In this document: piece after piece, positions 8,769 through 14,131 of the stretch
How positions within the stretch are numbered: the first letter of the stretch is position 1
Layout: each line of letters begins with the position of its first letter
NCBI GenBank assembly: GCA_002371705.1
Contig: DFGI01000002.1
Span: forward strand, 1-14,131
DNA length: 14,131 nucleotides
Source of the DNA: Bacteroidales bacterium UBA3754
GTDB taxonomy: Bacteria > Bacteroidota > Bacteroidia > Bacteroidales > UBA1715
Direction: 5' to 3'
Translations under genes and position numbers: made by a program
Notes under the pieces: generated by a model
Databases searched by the model: none
Told to the model about the DNA's origin: nothing
What the model saw: only the letters and a program-made list of their open reading frames with translations

Positions 8769-9248
8769 AATCAAAAGGTTGCTATTGGTGATAGCTTATT
8801 CTTAAAAGGGGAGAAGGCACTGATAGCGCAGGACAATATTGCCAAACATACTATCATTTTTTTGTACGAAGACACTGCTACAGACCAACGAACCAGAACA
8901 TCTATCCAAGTTGCCGTAGATAAACATATAGAACCAGGCGACTTTGGTGCATTTGCAAACCATTCCTGCGAACCAAATACGCAAATTATTGCCAATTACG
9001 ATGAGGAACGAAATGTGGCACAAATACTTATGCTTTCCATAAAACCTATACGCAAAGGCGAGGAAATCACATTCGACTATGCCACAACGGAAACAACCGT
9101 AACAAGTGGTTTGTTGAATAAAGCATGTTTGTGCGGCTCAAAAAATTGCCGTGGAAAAATCACGGGTTTCAATGAATTGTCCGCGCCTCATCAAATGGAA
9201 CTTCTTGCAAACGAATCAACCGCAAACTATTTGCAATTAACGGAATAA
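8748..9248 (+). CDS. Small SET-domain protein-lysine methyltransferase with post-SET zinc cluster
   Basis: The product is 166 residues from the ATG at 8748, 10 bases after the PorP-like gene. The frame is open upstream to an ATG at 8601, but that start would lie well inside the PorP-like gene and add non-family sequence, so I reject it. The C-terminal half holds the SET core: NHSC at 71-74 within FANHSCEPNT, IRKGEEITFDY at 101-111 (FDY carries the catalytic tyrosine, Y111), and a post-SET motif with C127, C129 and C134 (CLCGSKNC), which with C74 can bind one zinc. SET enzymes use S-adenosylmethionine to methylate lysines on proteins. Bacterial members are small and mostly uncharacterised, and the substrate here is unknown. 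There is no signal peptide, so it should act in the cytoplasm. The next gene, recR, starts 7 bases downstream. The start codon lies inside a perfect inverted repeat. Confidence 0.88.
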   Translation: MGCYIIKNQKVAIGDSLFLKGEKALIAQDNIAKHTIIFLYEDTATDQRTRTSIQVAVDKHIEPGDFGAFANHSCEPNTQIIANYDEERNVAQILMLSIKPIRKGEEITFDYATTETTVTSGLLNKACLCGSKNCRGKITGFNELSAPHQMELLANESTANYLQLTE

Positions 9249-9255
9249 TAGAATT

Positions 9256-9879
9256 ATGCAAAATATCCAATTACCATCAAAATCGTTGGAACTTGCTGTT
9301 AATGAAATCAGTAAGTTGCCTGGAATTGGCAAAAAAAATGCGTTGCGTCTTGCTTTATATATTTTGCGTCAAGATGATTCGTTTGCAAAAAATTTGAGTG
9401 AATCCATCTATCGTTTGAAAACCGAGGTGCGTTTCTGTAAAAAATGCCATACCATTTCCGATAATGAAATTTGTGACATTTGCGCCAATCCGTCGCGCGA
9501 CAATTCTATAGTGTGCGTGGTTGAAAATGTAAAAGACGTGTTGTTGATAGAGCGGACAAATCAATACAAAGGACTGTATCACGTGTTAGGAGGCGTTATT
9601 TCGCCCATAGAAGGCATTTCTCCGATGGATTTGAATATTTCGTCGTTTATGGAACGAATTGCCACAGGCGAAATAAAAGAAGTGATTTTCGCGCTTCCTG
9701 TGACAACTGAAGGTGATACCACTAGTTTTTACATTTTCAAGAAGTTACAGGAATTCCCGTCTGTGAAAATCAGTATGTTGGCTCGGGGCGTTTCGGTGGG
9801 CGACGAACTTGAATACACCGACGAAGTCACGTTGGCACGTTCTTTACAAAACAGGGTGGTTTATTCTGTTAATTTATAA
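9256..9879 (+). CDS. recR: Recombination mediator protein RecR
   Basis: The product is 207 residues, close to the usual length of about 200. All family parts are present in order. A helix-hairpin-helix is marked by LPGIGKKNALRLA at 21-33. A four-cysteine zinc finger uses C61, C64, C73 and C76. The Toprim domain starts at about 84 (VCVVENVKDVLLIE, then YKGLYHVLGGVISPIEGISP), with EVIFALPVTTEGDTTSFYI further on. RecR works with RecO, and in some bacteria RecF, to load RecA on single-stranded DNA covered by SSB during gap and break repair. It is cytoplasmic. The gene is last in the plus-strand series, 7 bases after the SET gene, with no room for its own promoter in the gap. Its last 19 bases, including the stop codon, overlap the 3' end of the convergent gene. 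Confidence 0.97.
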   Translation: MQNIQLPSKSLELAVNEISKLPGIGKKNALRLALYILRQDDSFAKNLSESIYRLKTEVRFCKKCHTISDNEICDICANPSRDNSIVCVVENVKDVLLIERTNQYKGLYHVLGGVISPIEGISPMDLNISSFMERIATGEIKEVIFALPVTTEGDTTSFYIFKKLQEFPSVKISMLARGVSVGDELEYTDEVTLARSLQNRVVYSVNL

Positions 9880-11393
9880 AACAAATTCACCACACCGTGC
9901 CGAAGAATTACTTCGCCGTTCGGCAGATTCACTTGTATTTTGTATTGATACGTGCCAGTGGGGGCTATTTGACCTTTAATTGTGCCGTCCCAACCAACAT
10001 TAATGTCATCGCTGGAAAACACGCAACCACCAAAACGGTTGAAAATCTCCATTTTGTATTCGCCAGCTAAAAAGGCGTATTTTGGTTTGAATATCCTGTT
10101 TTCCTCAATGTCGCTATATGGGTTTATTGCGTTCGGTATCAGTAATTTATATTGCTTATCTACACAAGCTCTATACATAAACGATGAAACTCCATCAGGA
10201 TAAATTGTTTCAATTCTGTAACACAGCGAAACGCAGTTGTTACGGATGTCGGAAATATCATCTTCGTATGTCACATCATTCGTTGTGGCAATAATTTGCT
10301 CGGAACCATTGTTGATGGAACGCCAAATGCGGTAATGCAACACATTTTCACCTTGCTCGTTCCATTGAAGAACATTTATTCTACCATCGTCATAATCAGA
10401 TACTTGCAGTAAAGATGGATGGGCTTGGGAACGCAACAGAAGGCTGTCGCAGTTGTTGTAAACGGAAATTTGATAGGAAACGTCGGGAACGCTTTCAAAT
10501 GCGTTTTTATCGGTATAAATGAGTTTGCCTGAACTTTCCGAAGACAATGTAATAGTATCAATCTCAATAAATTCACTTGTGTTGCCAATTGCCTTTGATA
10601 GAATATACGTGCGAAAATCCGACGAGACATCACAAAGGCACGTTAGTGTAATGTCTTGTTTTTCAATATCTAACGATTCAATCTTTAAGTATTCCGGCAA
10701 TTTGTAGGCTTTTTGTGAAACCTCGCACATACATGAAGTAGATGTTTGTTTTTTTCCACGGCAGTCAGTGAATGTGGCACGGACAAAGAAACTTCTGTCT
10801 TTGGTTTCGTTGAGTTCAAGCAGGCAGGTCGTTTCGTCCGCATTGCATTCTTTTACAATGGTTTCGGTGCCATTACTTGATTCAATGATTTCATATTTTT
10901 CAACGGCAATTTCGAACCCATAGTAGCCTGTCCACGATATTTTTATCATCGAAGGACATGAAGTGGTTTTTGCCGACGCAATCATAGTGGTGTGGTATTC
11001 TCGCAACGATGTACTATTGGAGCCATTTTCAGAATAGGCGTCAACCGCCAAAGTGATTGGTTTTTCATTTGCGTCGAAGGTGAACTGCGTAACTGTATCT
11101 GTCTTAAATACAAAGGTTTTGTCGTCGTTTCCAGGAATGTCAACTATGCCATTTCCTTTAACCAAAGTGGATTTTTCATAAATGTACAAAATTCGGGTAA
11201 ATTTAATATTCGCCGACTCACTTTTGTACCAACTCACGGTGACTTCGTTCGTGTAGGGATTCACGGAAACGTAGGATATATCGGTAGGGTCAATGTCGTC
11301 GGCAAGGCAATTCGGCGCAAGGCAGAATAGGACTGTTACACACATCAATGCTGAAACAATGTGTTTTTGTATATTATCCGACCACAACCTCAT
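9861..11393 (-). CDS. Fibronectin-III-like surface protein with divergent T9SS type B C-terminal domain
   Basis: I chose the ATG at 11393 (510 residues) because it begins a complete signal peptide: MRLWSDNIQK, a hydrophobic core, then NCLA before DDID. The frame is open to an ATG at 11426, which would add 11 residues and overlap the upstream protease gene by 53 instead of 20 bases. The mature part resembles four fibronectin-III-like modules, starting with DISYVSVNPYTNEVTVSWYK and including RINVLQWNEQGENVLHYRIW, with many cysteines. Residues from about 417 to the end form a type B sorting domain: YKMEIFNRFGG, VGWDGTIKG, APTGTYQYKI and LPNGEVILRHGVVNLFY. The usual FTPNGDGxND block is degraded to IPNAINPYSDIEENRIF. 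The protein is probably exported by T9SS to the surface; its binding partner is unknown. It is the last gene of the M16 operon, and its stop codon lies inside the end of recR. Confidence 0.85.
   Translation of the reverse strand: MRLWSDNIQKHIVSALMCVTVLFCLAPNCLADDIDPTDISYVSVNPYTNEVTVSWYKSESANIKFTRILYIYEKSTLVKGNGIVDIPGNDDKTFVFKTDTVTQFTFDANEKPITLAVDAYSENGSNSTSLREYHTTMIASAKTTSCPSMIKISWTGYYGFEIAVEKYEIIESSNGTETIVKECNADETTCLLELNETKDRSFFVRATFTDCRGKKQTSTSCMCEVSQKAYKLPEYLKIESLDIEKQDITLTCLCDVSSDFRTYILSKAIGNTSEFIEIDTITLSSESSGKLIYTDKNAFESVPDVSYQISVYNNCDSLLLRSQAHPSLLQVSDYDDGRINVLQWNEQGENVLHYRIWRSINNGSEQIIATTNDVTYEDDISDIRNNCVSLCYRIETIYPDGVSSFMYRACVDKQYKLLIPNAINPYSDIEENRIFKPKYAFLAGEYKMEIFNRFGGCVFSSDDINVGWDGTIKGQIAPTGTYQYKIQVNLPNGEVILRHGVVNLFYKLTE
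9898..9925 (+). terminator. Possible hairpin after recR, weak terminator candidate
   Basis: TGCCGAA at 9898-9904 is the exact reverse complement of TTCGGCA at 9919-9925, and an alternative inner stem (CGAAG 9901-9905, CTTCG 9911-9915) exists. It lies 18 bases past the recR stop codon, inside the convergent coding gene. No T-run follows, so intrinsic termination is doubtful. Confidence 0.2.
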
Positions 11394-12666
11394 ACATAGA
11401 GTTTTCGTTGAAATAATCGTTTGCAAGTTGTTGTAATTCTTTTGCTTGTATCTTTTTTACACGACTCCAAAATTGTTGGTAATATTTATAAAAATCAATA
11501 TTGTAGTCGAACGTGTTCCGTAACATTTCGCTGGTTGCCAGCGCACCGTCAAAATTGCGGACAATCGTCGATAACATATACGTTTTCACCATATCCAACT
11601 CATCTTGCGGAATCTGTTCTGTACGTAAACGTTTGATTTCGTGATATATTGCATCCAAAGCAGGTTGAACGACTTCTTTTCCTACTCGTGTGGTGATGAT
11701 GAAATAGCCACTTTTTTCGTAGGAAATGATGCCTGAACCTATACCATAGGTATAACCCTTGTCTTCACGGACATTGCTCATCAAACGCGAGCCGAAGTAG
11801 CCACCCAACACCGTGTTAAGCACTTGAAGCTGCACAAAATCCTTGTGGGTACGGTTTACCAAAATTTTTCCAATGTTGATTGACGACTGAACGGCATTTT
11901 CTTTTTCAATAAAATGTTTGTGCTCGCTATCGCTAACTATTTGATATTCATTCTTATTGACACTATTATTTGAAGTGTTTATTGGAAGTTCCGACAAATA
12001 GTGGATAATATTTTTCACCTCGCTTGACTTTAGGTTTCCACACAATACAATCTTCAGATTTTCAGCCACATAGTTGTTGGTATGAAACTGAACGATGTCA
12101 TTTCTTGTTATTGTGGAAAAATCATCAATGTGGCAGGAACGGCCGTAGGGATGTTCGCCACCAAATAAAACTTGTGCGAGTTTCTTTTGGGAAAACACTT
12201 CAACGCGCTCAATATCAATCTTGTAGCGTTCCTTTCGTTTTGATAGGTGAGTGGCAAATTTATCTTCGGGAAACGATGGGTGGAGTATAAAATCGGTAAC
12301 GATTTTCACCGATTCCGCCAAATGTTTTTCGAGACTGCACAGGCTTATCACAGCTTTGTCCTTTGTGGTGCTGCACGAAAGATACGAGCCAAGAAAATCG
12401 AGCCGTTCGGCAATTGATTCGGCTGTCTGTGTCAGCGAACCTTCCTGAAGCATGGAAAGTGTTGACAATGAAGCCAATGCTTGGCTTGCATAGTAATCGC
12501 CAGCATTGAACACGAAGTCGATTTTCACAATTTCTTGGTCTTGAATCGGCAGCAAATACATCGGAAATCCCGCTTTGGAAAATATCACATCGGGCTTTGA
12601 AATCGACAGCTTTTTCAGCAGTTTATATTCAGGTTCTTTATTTCTTCGTAGTTTCCGCATAATCAC
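11374..12666 (-). CDS. M16 peptidase-like subunit lacking the zinc site (partner subunit)
   Basis: The product is 430 residues from a GTG at 12666, whose GTGA overlaps the TGA stop of the upstream M16 gene. An ATG two codons downstream (12660) is an alternative start, 2 bases past that stop. The fold is M16: FVFNAGDYYA near 51-60 and a C-terminal half with GGYFGSRLMSNVREDKGYTYGIGSG at about 288-312. Where catalytic members have HxxEH, this protein reads ASLSTLSMLQEGS (65-77), with no histidine or zinc ligand. It keeps the Arg/Tyr signature (R294, R300, Y305, Y307) that binds substrate in the non-catalytic subunit of M16B heterodimers. It probably pairs with the catalytic subunit encoded just upstream. 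There is no signal peptide, so cytoplasmic location is the simplest reading. Its end overlaps the start of the fibronectin-like gene by 20 bases. Confidence 0.92.
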   Translation of the reverse strand: MIMRKLRRNKEPEYKLLKKLSISKPDVIFSKAGFPMYLLPIQDQEIVKIDFVFNAGDYYASQALASLSTLSMLQEGSLTQTAESIAERLDFLGSYLSCSTTKDKAVISLCSLEKHLAESVKIVTDFILHPSFPEDKFATHLSKRKERYKIDIERVEVFSQKKLAQVLFGGEHPYGRSCHIDDFSTITRNDIVQFHTNNYVAENLKIVLCGNLKSSEVKNIIHYLSELPINTSNNSVNKNEYQIVSDSEHKHFIEKENAVQSSINIGKILVNRTHKDFVQLQVLNTVLGGYFGSRLMSNVREDKGYTYGIGSGIISYEKSGYFIITTRVGKEVVQPALDAIYHEIKRLRTEQIPQDELDMVKTYMLSTIVRNFDGALATSEMLRNTFDYNIDFYKYYQQFWSRVKKIQAKELQQLANDYFNENSMYEVVVG

Positions 12667-13901
12667 TGTTTTGCTAAATAATAGACGGTTGAATCGTTTT
12701 TTTCGTCAAATAATTTGTCTGACACGCGTTTTACATCAACGAGCGACACTTCCGCATATTTTTTCAGACGATTGTTGGCAAGATTCATATCTCCCAAATT
12801 TGCATAATAGGCAAGGGTTTTTGCTTTGGAAAGAACATCAATCTCATCAAGCACCGCCGAACTTTCAAATTTGTTTTTCACTTTTTGCAATTCGTAGTCA
12901 AACACAAATCCTTCTTTGATTTTTTGTATTTCGGAATAAATTGCTTTTTCGGCTGATTCCATTGATACAGAAGGATTTAGGTTTCCTGTAATGATGAACA
13001 ATCCTGGGTCGATTTCGCCTGTGATGTAGGCATGGATTTCACTGAAAAGTTTCTGCTTTTCCACTAAATTTTGGTACAACCGTGCTGATTTTCCGTTTGA
13101 AAGTATGTCAGAAATCAAATCGGTGGCGTAAAAGTCCTGATTTGCCTGTCCGCACATGTGGAATGCCTTGAATAAACATGATGCAGGTACGTTGCGCTCA
13201 ACTGCGAGTGTACGTTTTTCTGTCTGTTCGGGTTCCTGTGGAAGATTGCGCGGTGTGATGTCACGGCGGGGAATGTCGCCGAACCATTTCTTTGCCAAAT
13301 GTTTCACCGTCCGCAATGATACATTTCCCGAAATGGAAATAACAGCATTATTCGGAGCATAATGGCTGTAAAAGAACGATTTCACATCCTGCATGGTGGC
13401 GTTCTCTATGTGGCTGAGTTCCTTGCCAATTGTTGCCCACTGATAGGGGTGAACCGTGTAGGCGAGCGGTCGGGCAAGTAGCCACAAATCTCCGTAGGGA
13501 CGGTTTAAGTAACGTTGCTTAAATTCCTCACACACAACGTTTTTTTGCACATCTAAACTTTTTTGTGAGAATGCCAATTCCAACATTCTATCCGATTCAA
13601 GCCAAAATGCCGTTTCAAGATTATTTGACGGAATTGTGATATAATAATTTGTAATGTCGGTGGTGGTGAACGCATTGTTTTCGCCGCCAACTTTTTGTAA
13701 CGGCGTATCAAACGACGGAATGTGTTTTGACCCGCCAAACATCAGATGCTCAAATAGATGTGCAAATCCCGTCTGTTCTGGATTCTCGTCCCGCGAACCA
13801 ACGTTATAGAGCGTGTTAACAGCGACAAACGGCGTTGTTTTGTCAATATTCACAATGAACCGAAGCCCATTTTTCAGTTCAAATTCTTCGAATTGTATCA
13901 T
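12663..13901 (-). CDS. M16 family zinc metallopeptidase, catalytic subunit
   Basis: The product is 412 residues, starting at the ATG at 13901. The inverted zinc motif HxxEH is intact as H48-L-F-E51-H52 within GFAHLFEHLMFGG. The third metal ligand is E125 or E126 in KNVVCEEFKQR. GGENNAFTTTDITNYYITIP at 72-91 and the SNGKSARLYQNLVEKQKLFS segment in the C-terminal half are also typical. Members hydrolyse peptides or process proteins inside a closed chamber formed by two M16 halves. At about 410 residues this is a single half and needs a partner, which the next gene supplies. No signal peptide is visible, so it should be cytoplasmic unless exported by an unrecognised route. It is the first gene of the minus-strand operon, with a TAnnTTTG element about 20 bases upstream. 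The two genes overlap by 4 bases. Confidence 0.95.
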   Translation of the reverse strand: MIQFEEFELKNGLRFIVNIDKTTPFVAVNTLYNVGSRDENPEQTGFAHLFEHLMFGGSKHIPSFDTPLQKVGGENNAFTTTDITNYYITIPSNNLETAFWLESDRMLELAFSQKSLDVQKNVVCEEFKQRYLNRPYGDLWLLARPLAYTVHPYQWATIGKELSHIENATMQDVKSFFYSHYAPNNAVISISGNVSLRTVKHLAKKWFGDIPRRDITPRNLPQEPEQTEKRTLAVERNVPASCLFKAFHMCGQANQDFYATDLISDILSNGKSARLYQNLVEKQKLFSEIHAYITGEIDPGLFIITGNLNPSVSMESAEKAIYSEIQKIKEGFVFDYELQKVKNKFESSAVLDEIDVLSKAKTLAYYANLGDMNLANNRLKKYAEVSLVDVKRVSDKLFDEKNDSTVYYLAKQ

Positions 13902-13920
13902 CTACTAACGAATTAGTATT

Positions 13921-13948
13921 CAAAAGTATAAAAAAGCAATGAGCCAAA
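13921..13948 (-). promoter_or_regulatory. Probable Bacteroidetes-type promoter of the M16 operon
   Basis: Read on the minus strand, TACTTTTG (13928-13921) is an exact match to the -7 consensus TAnnTTTG. TTTG (13948-13945) lies 16 bases upstream as the -33 element, slightly closer than the usual spacing of about 17-23. Transcription would start near 13915, leaving a leader of about 15 bases before the ATG at 13901. Confidence 0.45.
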
Positions 13949-13967
13949 GCGAGAATTTTATGGTAAC

Positions 13968-13976
13968 TTATTCACA
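13968..13976 (+). other. Single DnaA-box-like 9-mer
   Basis: TTATTCACA at 13968-13976 matches the DnaA box form TTATnCACA. It sits within the short inverted repeat AACTT (13965-13969) and AAGTT (13976-13980), upstream of the M16 promoter and beside the heptamer arrays. A lone match is expected by chance roughly once in about 30 kb, so function is uncertain. Confidence 0.2.
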
Positions 13977-14003
13977 AGTTGTTATTATTAGGAGTTGTTG
14001 GTT

Positions 14004-14045
14004 ATGAATTATGAATTATGCATTGTGCATTATGAATTGTGCATT
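14004..14045. repeat. Heptamer tandem array 1, consensus RTGMATT, six units
   Basis: Six uninterrupted 7-base units start at 14004, 14011, 14018, 14025, 14032 and 14039. They read ATGAATT (units 1, 2 and 5), ATGCATT (unit 3) and GTGCATT (units 4 and 6). Only positions 1 and 4 vary. The period of 7 is not a multiple of 3 and no reading frame uses it, so this is non-coding. Confidence 0.85.
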
Positions 14046-14060
14046 ATAAAGAGTTCTCTC

Positions 14061-14095
14061 CGATTCCCGATCCTCGATCCTCGATCCTCAATCTT
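14061..14095. repeat. Heptamer tandem array 2, consensus CGATCCT, five units
   Basis: Five contiguous 7-base units begin at 14061: CGATTCC, three identical CGATCCT units (14068-14088), and a decayed CAATCTT (14089-14095). The word is unrelated to array 1, but the period is the same. Confidence 0.8.
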
Positions 14096-14096
14096 C

Positions 14097-14109
14097 GCGC
14101 CGCAGGCGC
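14097..14109. repeat. GC-rich perfect hairpin between heptamer arrays 2 and 3
   Basis: GCGCC (14097-14101) and GGCGC (14105-14109) are exact reverse complements around a GCA loop. This compact GC-rich stem stands out in AT-rich surroundings and separates the second and third arrays. No T-run follows, so it is not a typical terminator. Confidence 0.55.
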
Positions 14110-14110
14110 T

Positions 14111-14131
14111 ACTTAACACTTAAAACTTAAC
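14111..14131. repeat. Heptamer tandem array 3, ACTTAAM, at least three units, cut by window edge
   Basis: Units ACTTAAC, ACTTAAA and ACTTAAC start at 14111, 14118 and 14125 and run exactly to the last base of the window, so the array may continue beyond it. Confidence 0.75.

Noticed and set aside
11394..11426. Longer start (11426) for the fibronectin-like protein
   Set aside because: It increases the overlap with the M16 gene to 53 bases and puts 11 extra residues before an already complete signal peptide. It remains possible.
14004..14131. CRISPR array
   Set aside because: The units are 7 bases long, directly adjacent, with no spacers and no cas genes nearby.

Overview
The window is bacterial chromosome from a member of the Bacteroidetes (Bacteroidota). 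The evidence is two proteins with the 'gliding motility-associated' C-terminal domain (type B sorting signal of the type IX secretion system, T9SS), a PorP/SprF-family outer-membrane protein, a PorE-like OmpA-family protein, moderately AT-rich DNA, start codons without clear Shine-Dalgarno sequences, and a TAnnTTTG-type promoter element. It looks like ordinary chromosomal backbone carrying a cell-surface locus. I see no phage, insertion sequence, tRNA, rRNA or CRISPR array.

Layout. (1) 1-383, minus strand: the N-terminal part of a family 2 glycosyltransferase that runs off the left edge. (2) 384-519: a short divergent intergenic region. (3) 520-9879, plus strand: five genes separated by only 1 to 10 bases, so probably one operon. 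They encode a giant 1669-residue PKD-repeat surface protein with a T9SS type B signal, a PorE-like TPR/beta-propeller/OmpA protein with an added SPOR domain, a PorP/SprF-like outer-membrane protein, a small SET-domain lysine methyltransferase, and the recombination protein RecR. (4) 9861-13901, minus strand and convergent: three overlapping genes. In transcription order they encode a catalytic M16 zinc protease subunit, a partner M16 subunit lacking the zinc site, and a second type B signal protein built of fibronectin-III-like modules. The two operons overlap tail to tail by 19 bases. (5) 13902-14131: no gene; it holds the probable promoter of the M16 operon, one DnaA-box-like 9-mer, and three different arrays of exact 7-base period in a row.

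How the parts fit. The first three plus-strand genes read as a self-contained export and anchoring module: a long filamentous cargo, a periplasmic/peptidoglycan-bound scaffold, and an outer-membrane partner that SprF-type proteins provide for type B cargo. The core T9SS motor and translocon genes are not in this window. RecR and the SET protein have no obvious functional tie to the surface module, and their co-transcription is the main contextual oddity. The M16 pair probably forms a heterodimeric protease; whether it acts on exported proteins is unknown.

Most notable: the triple heptamer mosaic at the right end, the SET methyltransferase between T9SS genes and recR with its start codon inside a perfect inverted repeat, the OmpA plus SPOR double wall-binding architecture, and the second type B protein with an eroded signal motif.
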